From assembly GCF_030848805.1 (NCBI RefSeq), contig NC_092365.1, positions 16,669,049-16,733,048 on the forward strand: a DNA stretch of 64,000 nucleotides, given 5' to 3'. Made by a program: the position numbers and the translations under genes. Source of the DNA: Temnothorax longispinosus (lineage: Eukaryota > Arthropoda > Insecta > Hymenoptera > Formicidae). The notes under the pieces were generated by a model that did not search any database, was not told the DNA's origin, and saw only the letters and a program-made list of their open reading frames with translations. Within the stretch, counting starts at the first letter, position 1, and the number at the start of each line of letters is the position of its first letter. Of this stretch, positions 27,811 to 40,600 are shown in pieces.

Positions 27811-30800
27811 TTATACCAATAACAAACATATTAACATAATGGATAGAAAGAGAGAGAGAAAGAGAGAAAGCACGGGAAATCTAGGAGCAGATTGCGAGTG
27901 CAAATTAAAACAAATGTATGTCCTTATCAGCGAAGCGCGCTCGGGGAGTAATTTCGCAATGTAGTACATTACGCTTCTCCCTCGCTTGCTCGATCGCGAA
28001 GCGGAGAATTTCGAGATGAGCCATCGCAATCCCCTCGTTGCAATCCCCCCCCTTGTCGCAACCTCCCCTTCGCTGCCGATATTGCCACCGGTATTTTGCT
28101 CACCGTTTAGCACGTGCACCATGACGCTCGCCGGGGTGACTTTGCTCGAAGCGCATGTATAATTACCGCTATCGTTAAGTTGAGCACGCGTTATTAGGAG
28201 CTTGCTGGTGGTACCACGCTTACCCTTCTCCGTTTCCAGCGATACGCCACCCCTGTCGAACGTAACACGTAAGAGCGTTACTCTCGAGAACTGACTTGCG
28301 AAAGTTTCCGCCAAAATCCACATTGCGTGCATATATGTGTGTGTGTGTTTGTGTTTTGTGTGTGTGTGTGTGTGTGTGTGTTTTGTGTGTTGTGTGCGCG
28401 CGCACGGTTTGCTTTGCGTTTATCTCAGCGACTAACGTGAAATCGCGTCATCCCGTTTCGCCAATCCAGCGTCAATCCAATTTCCCGCTCGACCGCGTTA
28501 AAATTCAATCGTGATATCCACATCGGTGCGACAGCGATTCTTGAAGAGCAAGAATAGAATCATCCGCGCGCACTGTTGAAAACCGATAATTTTTCGACGC
28601 CGCAGCAGCAGCTTTGCGTGTACGCGCGAAAGCGATTTCGAAGCCGGCGGGAGATTACACCGATTAGACTCGATTGTTCGTTCCACCGCGATATTAGTGC
28701 CGTTCGAGCGACGATTTCCATCAGCTAATTGTGTATCTCACAGAGGTATATAATCGCCGACCGCTTGCGTACCTTGGACCGTCGAAATCGATCACCACAC
28801 CAGCGTGGTACCAGGTCACGTTGCTCGGAGGCAGATCCTGCAGCTCTATAATGCAGGTCAGACTGATTGTGCTACCCTTCCTGATGTACAACTCCTGGGA
28901 ACCCGTGATCCTCGCCTGTATATCTGATAGAAACAGCAATAACGACGAAAGGAGGAGAAGAGTGAAATATCGAAGCAGAGCGCGTCGTTCGCGATTGGCT
29001 TTATTACACTCGAGAAACGACGCGCAAGATCCTATTGCTATACGCGTCGGATTCTACCTTGGAAAATGGATTCTACTTCATTTCGAAAAGCTCAGCAAAT
29101 CATCGTCGTCGTCGTCGTCATTGTGACGCGAGAGACGAAACGTGATCGCCGTAGGACGGTCAGAAAGGGAGAAGAAGGGGAGGAAGTTAAAACAATTGGT
29201 TCCTGCCGGCCGCGAAAGACGCCCGGGGAGATCTTTAAGCGCGATTTATGGAGCTCGCGGAGGCGCGCGCGCGCACACACGCCTCGCCCCTCGCAAAGTC
29301 GCAGGGAAACTCACCCAAAACCTTCAGTGCCACGGCTCTATATATCTTCGGTTCTGTATTAACCTGACACTCGTAAATGCCGGCGTCCCGCGGTTGCACG
29401 TAATCTATTCGCAGATTCCAGTCGTCGGTCTCCGGATTGCCGACTACCGTAAATCTCGCGTCGCCCGTGTAAGTCACCGACATGGACGTCAGGATGTGTA
29501 GGTCCCTTTTTCGGATCCAAGACACCTGGGTCACACATACACGCGCGAGGTGCCACGAATAAGGCATAGGTAATTGCAGTTTGCCCTCAACCCCTTCGCT
29601 GCTGCTGCTGCTACTGCTGCTATTGCTGATTCAACCCATCCGCGCGCGCGCGCTCGTTCCTCACCTCGCATTATAATGAAGTTTTCGATCTTGTCGAGAC
29701 CGGAGAGAATTTAGAGATACAAAGACGTAATTAACAAGTCCGAACGGGGAAAATTTGCATTCCATTTCAAACATTTTGAAACGCTAGAAAAATGGAGGAT
29801 TCTAGACTCGGGAAAATCGAGGACCCGGAGGAAGCGGACGTTCCTCCTTTTATGGCTGCATAGTTGTCGTAACGGGGATTCATTTTTAAAGGAGCCGCCC
29901 GGAGCGATAAGAATATCGATTTTGACTTTTTGGCACTGGTTCATGAATACGAAAACGCTGATGCTTTCACTTTTTTTTCAGACCTCTCCACCTTTTTATC
30001 CGCAAAAAAATTACGACGAATTATGATGATATCGTCGTGCAAAGAACCCCCGTTTTTTAAACTCTATCGAATCTAAATGAACACTAATGAACACGCTATA
30101 CGCTTGAGTTGCCAGCAGCGAAAGGGTTGCGCGAGCACATTAAGTTATCGCAGACACGCGAACTACTTTTGAGATCGATGAGATCAAGAAGGACTCGGGT
30201 AGGGGGATGTTCAGTGAGACTCACAGTTCTGTTTCCTAGGTTTTTAACACGACATAGCAGGACGGCGGCCTGCCCTATAGCCACCGTTAATTTTTGCGGC
30301 GTGTCTTTGAAAAAATAGGTTTTCCTTGGACCACGCTGCGACTTCTCCCCTTTGCCCGTGTCGTCGTTGAGATGAAAGAGCGCTGAAATAAACATAAACT
30401 ACGTGTTGACAATTGACATTCTATCATTCCCCTCGGTGACGTTCTTTCCGTTCTTTCGTCGGAAAGAATTACAGACCGCGGTTTAAAAAATAACCCCGAA
30501 GTCTCCGATTAAAAATACCTGAGTGTTTTCAATACGGAATATTTATGCACGAACTGTTTATTTTACACACACTTGGACCCGTATATGATAATCATTTAAA
30601 AAAAAGTACGGTTAAGATGATTATTGTATATGTATATTATATGTTACATTATATTAAATAATTAAATTAAAATCAGACTTTACGCACGTCTTCAATTTGG
30701 CTTGCCTTTTTACAATGTATTTCAAAATTTTGATATCTTTATCTAACGAAAAATAGTATGAACATATTTTTAATTACGATTTTATGTTGGTATGTATGAT

Positions 30801-31784
30801 ATTAATAAGTGTTTAATAATTTCACAACATATTACGCTATTCTGGTAACAAAGCGTTAAAATTATGTCAGAGAGGACAGGAATAACAAAAATACCCTTAA
30901 ATAAATGCCATAATTTTTGCTCTTTCATGGCTTTAGATATCAACTTATAAGAAAGTTGTTAATTATTCTCTATTTTTCAGGTACTACTTTTTCCGCTAAA
31001 GAACGTATATAAATCACTTTGTTAATTAATTTCTCTTCCAGCTCCAAAAAAGACATGTGTATTACTGTTGAGAATAAAAGTATACTGGATTTTATAATTC
31101 TCGGAAACATGATTCTCGGTTAACGCTAATTATGATTAATTAACCCTCTATTTTCATAAGTACTGCAGAATATTAATTAACATGGAAAAAAATCAAAAAA
31201 ATTACACAAAATTGAACAATTAGCGAATTCCAACTCGTCAAAATTTTTTTCCGTGTATAATTGATTAAAACAATAAATCTAAAAAAGTTTCTTTTGTCAT
31301 GCTTAATTCAAAAAGTCGGCGTATGAAATATTTAACTTTGAGGAATCGAATTTTTATTGAATTTAGATCAAGTCTGAGCTCCGATTTTTACGAATAACGA
31401 CACACCGAAATATTTCGTTCTTTGATGCGCTACAAACGGCGCATTTCGAACTCGCGCTTTCGATTTTATCCTCCTCGCCCGACAGCGAGATGAATTCGAT
31501 AATAAAAATGATTTATGCCACTCTCTCGTGTGCCGGGACTGCCGCCGGGGCTTCGCGCGGCCGAAATTACTTCGGGCGATCCAACCGAAATTACGTGGCG
31601 CGGCGCACAGCCGCGGATACAAAAGAGTATTCCGGGACCGGAAAAGGGTTCTCCGGAGGTGGGGGCGAGGGCGGAGAGGATGCACGGGACATTTACCGAT
31701 GCCGCGTTCGCTGTGAAGTGGTTCCGCGTGTAACAGGTATCCGATTCCCAGGAGCAGCAGGGCCATGCCGTGAAATGGGGCCAT
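27811..31784 (-). CDS. dpr: Dpr-family two-Ig cell-surface protein
   Basis: Five minus-strand exons (31784-31697, 30382-30225, 29525-29315, 28923-28773, 28252-27811) with matching phases give 1050 bases, 349 aa. Exon 1 encodes a signal peptide (MALLLLGIGYLLHA). Ig1 spans exons 2-3: LLCRVKNLGNRT joins VSWIRKRDLHILT, and DAGIYECQVNTEPK holds the second cysteine. Ig2 spans exons 4-5: ISLTCIIELQD and NVTWYH, then GGVSLETEKG and DSGNYTCASS. WIRKRDLHILT and YECQVNTEP are diagnostic of the Dpr family, whose members bind DIP proteins in neuronal recognition. The wording is nearest the dpr8/9/21-like group by my reading; this is not settled. After VHVLNGEQ the family usually has a short tail; here about 90 unusual residues end in a hydrophobic stretch, so the true 3' end is uncertain. 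A GT-rich repeat sits in the last intron. Confidence 0.92.
28335..28405. repeat. (GT)n repeat in the last dpr intron
   Basis: GT-rich dinucleotide tract interrupted by TTTT, ending in a CG-rich stretch. On the dpr sense strand it is (CA)n and lies about 80-150 bases upstream of the last exon's acceptor. Intronic CA repeats near acceptors can influence splicing in other systems; no such role is shown here. Confidence 0.9.
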
Positions 31785-33804
31785 CGTTCACTTCGCGCAC
31801 ATCTCTCGATCTAATTGACGCGCCGCTCCGCGCCCGATCTAATTAAGCGACCTGCCCACCACCGTCCGATCCAAGCGATCGCTCTTTATTCGCGGCCCTT
31901 CGTCAAACACCCGCGGGATCACGCCGATCGTTGGCATAATGCCCCGTCGTCACTGCTGCCTGTTTCGGCGTGCCCGTGTGTCCCTCTTGTTTTTCACGTT
32001 ACCGCGAACCGAGAACGTTCCCGCTGTTCTCGCGGTACCAAAAAATCGTTCCGAGCATAATCAGCCGGTTTCTCGCGCTTTTTACCACAATTATTAATTA
32101 TTGAAAATTATAATTGTTAAAAATTACATCGGACAAGATCGTTCAACGAACTTCGAAGGTTTTACTTAATTCGATAACGATCGCTAACGCGACACGCTCG
32201 TTCTTTCGATCTCTCCACGCGACTCCACCGCGATCGCACGGAGCGTCGAAGCGGTCGGGGGCGGTGCGACACGGTTGCGGGCCGAGCACTGAATTTCGCT
32301 TCTCGCGGAGGATGGGAAAAAGCTCGGAAATCCTGGCACGGTGGCGCCGTGCCCGTTCCATCGGGGGCACGTGCGATTGCGCCGAAAGGTCCTCTCGGCA
32401 TCGGATGCGATCTCCCTTAACCGGCGAGACGTATTTATCCTGGCGACCGCGTCGCGACTCCCGCGACAACGCGGCCGTACGTTATCGCGATTTACCGGAA
32501 CGATCGACGTACATACACACCGATCTCTCACCCCGTAGCATGCGGGAGCTCCCACCCGACCTATCTCTTCTACCCGCTCGCAAAGCGCTCGCGGATAAAG
32601 CGATTTACGGCGTATTCGCTATTTTTCTAAGGCAATCTCTTCCTGCGCATAAATAAGAAAATAAAGGAACGGACGCATATACACAAGAAAGATCCTGTCT
32701 CTTGTATATTAAACAATATATTGCGATAAAATCTTTCAACAACGTAACAATGTTCTTAAAAAATACAATATGACAGAATTATTTGTGACCCGTAATATAG
32801 GGTAACTCTTGGCAAAATCTGTTTACGTAATACCACCCTCTTTTTATTTTCTTCAAGTGGTGCTTTCGTCCTCGCGATAATATTAAATGCTTATTAAAAG
32901 GCGCTAGTCGGAAGGTACAACAATGTAAGCATCGTTGTGTTATTTCCTGTTATTGCACTCTGCTTTTAATTTCTCTTCTGAGAGAAATTTCACGACAAAG
33001 CGTACGAATTCTTTACATGTTTTACCAATATTTTGTACATAATCGTAGTAAAATTTTTTCCTTTTTGTTTAAACAAATGCATACATATTCGTTTAAACTT
33101 ACACGGATTTTCTATTCACGTATATCTCTGCCTAGCAGATTAGTACACAAACATTAACACACCCTTAATGACCTAATTCATAACTTCTGATCTAATTATC
33201 ATTATATTAATCGTTTTTCTAAGATTTTTCCACTTACATTTAAGACCTTGCGTTATTTACGAAGGTCTCTTTAACTTATAAAAAAATTAAGAAGAGATTA
33301 TTGCATGTCCCGTTGAAGCATTGGAATGGTCATGGTTTTCATTGTTATGCGTAATCCAATAATAGCTTATCTTTACACTAATTACGCGTATATATGTATA
33401 TAAGTACAAAAATATGTAGACGAGACTGGACATACAGCCATTTCGAATTAAAATTGATAATTATTATGCGGGATTTAGTAATGTTTTTATCACTGATATT
33501 TTATATATACGTATATGTATACACACACATGTGTGTATAAAAGTATTCTATATATTATTATGCGCGTAAAATATAATTACCCCCTCTTACCATGTAAAAT
33601 ATGTATAAAATCTACGTATAATAGACATTCTAAATAATCTAAACACATCAACAAGCTCACAAACTTCTTTTCTTCAAACATATTTGAGGCTTTTGGAATG
33701 TTGTACTCTATTCTGTATTATTTAATAATTTAATTATAACCACGGCAGAATGAATCTTTATCCTATCGATGATTCGTGTAATCGACAGGGTAAAGATATC
33801 TCGT
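31785..33804. other. Interval between dpr exon 1 and MOCS1
   Basis: The first 900 bases are CpG-rich and carry long but mutually overlapping open frames on both strands (the longest 180 codons, 32114-32656), with no recognisable motifs. This may be the promoter and 5' leader region of dpr. From about 32.7 to 33.8 kb the sequence is AT-rich and has no visible gene; part of it is probably MOCS1 3' untranslated region. Confidence 0.5.
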
Positions 33805-34403
33805 CTACGCTTTATTTATCACAAAATCACCCTTCGTACCGCCCGTTTTCGACACCAATTCTATACCGTAAATTTGCATTGTGCCAGGATTGGCCGCGTA
33901 CTTGCACATATCATAGATCGTGAGAGCCGCTATACTTACAGCGGTTAAAGCTTCCATTTCGACGCCGGTCTTGCCGGTACATCTGACCTCCGATGTGATT
34001 TCGACTTCGTGCGATTCTTCGTTCAATCTTAAACGTACGTTTACATAAGACAAAGAGAGCGGATGACACAGCGGTATGAGGTCAGAGGTACGTTTCGCTG
34101 CCATAATACCGGCCAATTGGGCCACCGATAACACATCACCCTTCTTTACATTGTTTTCCGCGATCAGATTACTGATAATAGGACCTATCTTCACGAATCC
34201 CTTTGCTGTTGCTACACGTTTACTGTCGTTTTTCCACCCAACATCCACCATACTTGCTTTACCAGTTTCATCTATGTGCGATAATGATGAATACATTCTA
34301 ATACTTGAATTACTTTTAAAATACGTTGGAATATATGGGAAATATTTGTACCGCATCGACATGATGTTACTCATTTTGCAAGAAAGTTTCTTCTTACGAT
34401 TTG
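33805..34403 (-). CDS. MOCS1: MOCS1B domain: cyclic pyranopterin monophosphate synthase (MoaC)
   Basis: A single exon encodes a full MoaC domain. With MOCS1A it makes cyclic pyranopterin monophosphate, the first stable intermediate in molybdenum cofactor synthesis, in mitochondria. MoaC landmarks are visible: KASMVDVGWK near the start, SDLIPLCHPLSL, CTGKTGVEMEALTAVS, IYDMCK (the catalytic Asp and Lys) and KTGGTKGDF near the end. An internal ATG at 34374 gives 189 aa. An acceptor at 34404-34405 (TTTACGTTGCAG) opens an exon starting at 34403, and its phase fits the donor of MOCS1A exon 5, so a fused MOCS1AB of about 548 aa can be made. In that fusion the MOCS1A Gly-Gly tail is skipped, as known from human MOCS1. 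The alternative is translation of a second cistron from the internal ATG. Confidence 0.95.
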
Positions 34404-34543
34404 CTGCAACGTAAATACGTTGTAAAATTAGTTATAAAAAGTATTGATGCTATATTAACATAAGAATTTGAAAATTTGTAATAATGTCTGTTGCGCGTTT
34501 CGACAAAGCCGAACATAATTTAATACAGTTGGTTAATTATCAA

Positions 34544-36639
34544 TTAACCTCCAATCAGAATCATTGGCCTATTTTCCATCTGAGTAAGATTGAACATCCC
34601 TGAAACACACGTGTGATAGCAGAGAATATAGCTTGATCGGTTTGTCGATACTGCTACAGTTGTAAAATAAACGGAGATAACAGAAAACAAAATCTCGAAA
34701 GAGAGAGAGAGAGAGAAGAAAACAAAAAACAAGAATAAAATCTTCAAATTATTAAAAATATTTTTACTAAGGTTTTTTAATAAAAAAGTCAAAAGTCTTA
34801 TTATATGAGATATCGCGCATTCTTTCCACCTTAATCGATATATACGGTATATATAGCATACCTGCGTGTTGCTTCTTTTTTCGCGATACCGCTCCTCTTA
34901 TCAAATCCTTAAGCGCATCTTCCGAAGCTCCATTTCGTAAGGCGTCTCGAAGTGAGACTTCGCCTTTTCCTTCAAACAGGCATACCTTCAAATTCCCGTC
35001 CGCCGTTATTCTTAAGCGATTACACGAATCGCAGAAATGTTGACTCATGGATGTAATGAATCCGACCTGCCCCACGAATCCTGGCACGTGATAGGCCTTG
35101 GACGTGTCGTTGGGCTGATTTGGCAGAGCTCGGAAATCAGGATATTTCTCTCGGATTATTGTCTTCATCTCGTCGAAGGGAACCATCTTATTTTCCTTCC
35201 ATTCGTTTCCTTGAAACGGCATATACTCTATGAAACGTACATCAATAGGCCGGTCTCTCGTGAAATTGATAAAATCAATTATTTCATCGTCGTTGCGTCT
35301 TCGCATTATCACGCAGTTGACCTAATCAGCCAAATAAAAAAAAATAGTTACATAAGGCATTGCTGTATATCGCTGTGCACAATTTATATTTACAATTTAT
35401 GTAATTTTTACTAAATTTACCTTCACGGGATTATAACCAAGCTGAACAGCAAGATCTATGGAAGCCACAACTCTTGCCCAGCCCTTTCTGCGAGTAAACA
35501 ACTCAAAACGCTCCTCTTTGAAAGTGTCTAACGATATGTTGAGCGCATCCAATCCCGCTCGTTGAAGAGCTGGCAATTGACGTGTCAAAGTCAACCCATT
35601 AGTTGTGATCGCAACCTGCTCCAGATCTCTCAGTTGCTTCAGTTGTCCTAAAACGCAAAATCATACACGAACAGATTTTGAAAACTGAAACAACTTTGCA
35701 ATGTTAAGTTAATTAGTCACAGTTTACTATTGAGAAATAGACTTTACCGACGATGTCAATGATGTCCTTACGAACTGTGGGCTCGCCACCGGTCAAACGT
35801 ATTTTGCGCACACCTTCTTTGACAAAAAGATCGGCTATCTGTATTATCTCTTCCGTTTTTAGAATACCTTCTTTCTTGGTCAATTTGACGCCCTCCGCAG
35901 GCATGCAATATGTACCTGCAACGATAAAAAAAACATGACATTTCATGTCGCAATAGGCCTAAGTCTAGTACATAAACTTTGACCAACGTTCAAGAAATAC
36001 GTTTGTTTTGAAATGAATAACAAGCGTTTATAATTATGAAAATATTTATCTTTAAATTAATTGCGTTCACCATTGTGTTAAACGCAATTAAATTAAAGTT
36101 AAATATTTTCATAATTATAAACGCTTGTTATTCATTTCAAAACAAATGTATTTCTTCGATGTTTATTCTGCGTTTCAATTTCAAATATTTCTATGGAATG
36201 GTCGTCAAATTCAAGCAAGAGAACTCTCGTGCAACACTTTGTACGAGTTTGAGGAAGACTCACAGCGAAGGTTGCAACGCTCCGTAAGAGAAATCCTGAG
36301 ATACGTGTGCTTACGTCCAAACGTGTCCGTGAGTATCCCCTGCTGCTCATCGTCATGCAACTTTGCTCTGAGCCGCTGCAACTGTAATAAACGGAGACAG
36401 ATTCGTTAAATCGCCTCGACAACGCCTGATGCACAAAACATCAAATATACCACATCGACAGATGCGACGACGCTTACCCGAGACGGCGTCTCCGCGACTG
36501 CAGCAGCCTCCGTCGACGCACCACGAAGTTGCCTGACGAGATTGCACCTCCGAAACATTTGTGCGATCAATAGACTGCGGGGACAATGTAGAAAGAAACG
36601 GGGAGAGAACAAAAAATGTTGTAACGTTACGTTAACCAC
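34544..36639 (-). CDS. MOCS1: MOCS1A: radical-SAM GTP 3',8-cyclase (MoaA)
   Basis: Six exons: about 36639-36478, 36375-36264, 35915-35748, 35647-35421, 35321-34862 and 34599-34544. From the ATG at 36558 they sum to 1104 bases (367 aa); an in-frame ATG at 36639 would add 27 residues. The enzyme cyclises GTP at the start of molybdenum cofactor synthesis. The radical-SAM cluster ERCNLRCTYCMP (CX3CX2C) is assembled across the exon 2-3 junction, followed by RLTGGEPTVR, ITTNG and LDALNISLDT. The second cluster is CDSCNRLRITADGNLKVC (CX2CX13C) in exon 5. The last exon ends in MILIGG, the conserved C-terminal Gly-Gly needed for MOCS1A activity. The N-terminus is rich in Arg, Leu and Phe, as expected for mitochondrial import. 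Intron 2 contains a large palindrome. Confidence 0.95.
35998..36151. repeat. Near-perfect palindrome in MOCS1 intron 2
   Basis: About 70 bases (TACGTTTGTTTTGAAATGAA, then ATAACAAGCG and TAATTATGAAAATATTTA) are mirrored by their reverse complement, ending near 36151, around a loop of about a dozen bases. The structure lies between MOCS1 exons 2 and 3 and would form a strong hairpin in DNA or pre-mRNA. It resembles a very small foldback MITE. Confidence 0.8.
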
Positions 36640-37604
36640 TGGTCGACGTTACGTTTTTCGTCACGAGTTTGCACTTCCTTTCTTACACATTGTTATGTGT
36701 CCTCGGAATGAAAGAGACAATTACAAATTACATAATCGGCTAATTAAATTATCGGCTGTCTGTGAAGATGCTTTTGTATCCTTATCTAGGTGCACTGTCA
36801 TTCGATTTTATCTGAGCGAACGCTACCTCTGGACACGTCGAACGCAGTCGAATCGCGCGCTCCAAACAACTCGAGATTCTCGGTCATTCTTCGCTCCCCT
36901 TTTTACACGTTTGCTTCAATCACGCGCTATCGTCTATCACCTGTCAGTCTTCAAGCACGCATACACGTTGCGATCATCTGCGATTATCTCTCGCATCCAT
37001 GACGCTCGCATCATGCTTACATCATGCTTGTGATGCTCGCATCTACGATCTGTCACGTGATTGCGTTCGAACAGCTGTTCGGAATGGAGTAAATAAAAGA
37101 GGATCGCCGATCGGAATCGGCGGGGTGGTGGAGGGCCTCTGTAGGTCGACCTGTTTCTATCAGATGTTATAGTTAAAATCTAAGATAAGAACTAATATTT
37201 AATTTATAACTAAGAAAATGCAAAGTCCAAAATGCATTTAATAGCAATGACATTCGGTACAAGCAGGACGGCCTTTAAAAATATTGCTTATACCTTTTCC
37301 TCGATACTAATACTAGATTAAATAAAATAAAATTGTGCATTATCAGATGAAACCGCGCAATTTGCAGATGTAGCACGGACGCGCACCAAAATGATGTTTT
37401 ATCGGCAGTATCGGAAAATGAACATGACTACGTAGTACCAATTTCGAAAATAGATGTCGCGTCCATTTACCGACCTTGGTCTCAGCCTTCTGCTTCTCTC
37501 TGCCTTTTATAAGAAAGAGGTTAGATTAGAAAGAAGAAAATATAGAAGAAAAACTTGATACTTCACGCCGCAAAAAAAGAAAGAAGAGAAGTAAAAGAAT
37601 AAGA
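36640..37604. promoter_or_regulatory. Head-to-head MOCS1/NRDE2 intergenic region
   Basis: About 965 bases separate the two divergent start codons, so the promoters of both genes must lie here or in their leaders. No TATA box is obvious. The distal half includes a fragment of a dispersed repeat at 37360-37449 that also occurs beside the assembly gap. Confidence 0.5.
37360..37449. repeat. Dispersed repeat fragment, copy A
   Basis: About 90 bases (including GCGCACCAAAATGATG, TTTTATCGGCAGT and TCGGAAAATGAAC) match 51209-51297 with few differences. The second copy runs into the N gap, so the full element is not visible. Confidence 0.75.
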
Positions 37605-40600
37605 ATGTCTCTCTTTCCTGCTTATTCGAACGATAAAACTGAATCAGCAAATTGCGACGATATAGGTAATTATTTCAAAATTCGACCAATGTTTACATTG
37701 TGAAGTCAATTAAGTCAAAGACAAATATTGTAGTAATTTGTTGGTTTCTGCTTCGAGATTAATATATCTGATATTCGTGTTGTATGATTTAATTTCAGAT
37801 AATATTTCCTCCAAGTGGTTATCAAATTCAAGCTTCCAAACGCAAGTCCCTAAAAGGGAGCCTCCTGATCCGTACTCCTCGTCGGATGAGTCTTTACATG
37901 AATCTTCGCTTAATGCGGAAAAACAAGTAATACCCGAAACAATCCCTCGGGATACGAAGATACATGCAAGACAGAAAGCTGACAAAGAGCAAAAAGTGGA
38001 AAAGAAAAGACGTACACATGACAGTAAACGATATAAGCCAGAGTATGAGCTGGATGTCAAGAATATATACTTTGAAGATAGACGTAGAGATAAGGGGAAC
38101 AATAACATAAATACGTTTTGCCCCAGAGCGAGGCCATATTACGATGTTAGTGAAAAATATCTCGGTTACGTTAAGCGTAAACAAGCAAAAAAAGATCCAT
38201 TTCACAGATATTACGTCAAAAATATTGATTCTGTAGAAACAGCGAAGAAGAAGGATACAGTTATCAAGAAGACAAAAGAGAAAGAGACTTCGATGATACA
38301 AGACGAGGAAGCAAGTGTATCTTCTTGGTGCAAGAATTTGGAAGAGGAACAAAAATCTAAAACTCGAGAATATAATGAACAACTAACAGAAAATCCGCAT
38401 AATATTGAACTTTGGCTGCAATACGTCAACTTTCAGGTATTTAATAGAATATTTCTTGTACATTTTGATTATTAATAACATTGTCATTTTTAAATGTATG
38501 TTATACCAAGTTAAATTAATAATATTTTAGTATAAATGTTACAGGATACTCTGGCCTATTATCAAAGACACCAATTAGCTAAAGATGTGCATCAATCTAC
38601 AGTATTGAAAAAGTTATCGATTGTTGAAAAAGCACTTGAGAAAAATACAGATTCTAAGGAATTATTAAAATTAAAGCTACGTTTTATGACAGAATTAACA
38701 CCATCTGATGAATTATCGAATCAATTGGAAGCATTAGTTAATAAAGATTCAGGAAATATTATATTATGGCAGCATTTTATCATGGTCACTCAAGGTTCGG
38801 TGGCGATGTGTACTGTACCAAGAGTGTTGGATTTGTATTCAAAGTGTTTCTGCGTTCTGAGACAGCGCGCCAGAACAAATCCTTCTGTCTACGATACACA
38901 GTTGCTGTGTAAGTAGGCGTCTCACCGATACTTTTATTTTATTATATATTTTTTTCATATCTAATTAATTTTTTATGTATTATGTTTTATCTAGATATGC
39001 TGTATCAATGTTTAACTTTCCTGAGGCATACAGGATTATGGGAACAAATGTGGGAAACAATACGTTTAAATCTGAATTTGAACCTGAATTTGAACAGAAC
39101 TAGTTTATCCTTTCGAGGATCTATAGATGAAAAAAAATTAAGTAAGTACATAAATTGTAAGTTACAGTAAAAGGCTTTTATTAAGCACGGATTATTCAAA
39201 TTGCAGATGAAACAAGTGTTTCGAGTTATTTACTTATGCCAAATCATTACATAATAAATTAATGGTAATTATTCAGGAGGTAAATGTAATGAAAAATGCT
39301 ATACATATTACGTATATAATATCTAATGAATTTTCATAAAAGCTTAATAGGAGTCTTGTGATACTACTGAATATACTATTATTGATAATAATAATAATAA
39401 TAATTTCCAGTTGGAATGGAAGAAATGATATTAATGTCGCGACTACCACTAAATCAACTATGGCAAAGGACAGAGTCACTGAGAGAGAATTGTCATTGGA
39501 TTAGCGTTAGTAGAGACGAATTGGAATTGGTTGGAGATTCTAGAAGATTTATTTTGCCAGAAGACGTAGCGGATTTTATACACCCAATTCTTTCTCGTAA
39601 TTCAAACTTTCAAATGGCCATTTATTCTCTTTTGTGCTTAAAAGTACCACTTCTGCCTTGTCGAGACTGCTACATGAAAGTAAGTGAAATTATCTCATTC
39701 AAAAACTATAAATGTATCGCTTTATAATTACTTGCAAAGCATAGAATTACAAGAAATTATAAAACATTGAGATTATAAAATTGTGCAAATAGAAATCACG
39801 AAAAAGAATATTTTATATTTTTATAGGAATTATCATTGGAAAACTTTCATTGGGGAATAGAATCTTTAGAAGTGCTGCTTCCATTCATGTACCCTATGGT
39901 AGGTGAAATGGCTGGTCATGACCAAAGGAAGGAATTATTGAAGGATGTTCTTGAAGGACGTTTAACGTCAGGTCCTCAATATCTCAAGTTCCATCCGGCG
40001 CAGGAACCATACTTAGATTTTGTACGCAAGATATTTCATACAATCGCGGAAAGTCTGTCTTCGCTGCAACGGACAAGTATATATGTCTGGTGGTTGCGAT
40101 TAGAAAGACTATTGGTTTCTCTCAGCAAAGACGAGCCTTTAAAGCATGATAACAAGTAAGATCCATGTTTACTACTAAGATTTAATAGTTTTTATTTCAC
40201 ATGCGAGATTAATCAAGTTTTTTCATTACAGAGGAAAGAAATTAAGGGCAACATTGAAGGAATTTTTGAAAAAGAATGAAAATAGAAATAACTTGTATTT
40301 CTATAAGGAATATGCCCTAATAGAATTGGAGATGGGCAGATTCAGCAACTGCATGAACATTCTTGAGACTGCCATTCAGTCTCAAGGGACATGTCCATCT
40401 GCGATTACTGATATGTGTGAAAGGGCAGCGCTTTTTAACGTATATAGAACGTTCATCGAAACCTTGCTTGATATTAGAACATATAACGAGTCGCACAGAC
40501 AATGGATACTAAAAGTCTTTGGTCAAATGGTATCTAGCAAAAACGAAAATCAAGAATCACTGATTGAAGAGTATTTACATTCGTGTGTACAAGATTTTCT

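Noticed and set aside
32114..32656. 180-codon open frame upstream of dpr
   Set aside because: Longest frame in the area, but compositionally biased, overlapped by three minus-strand frames, and without motifs.
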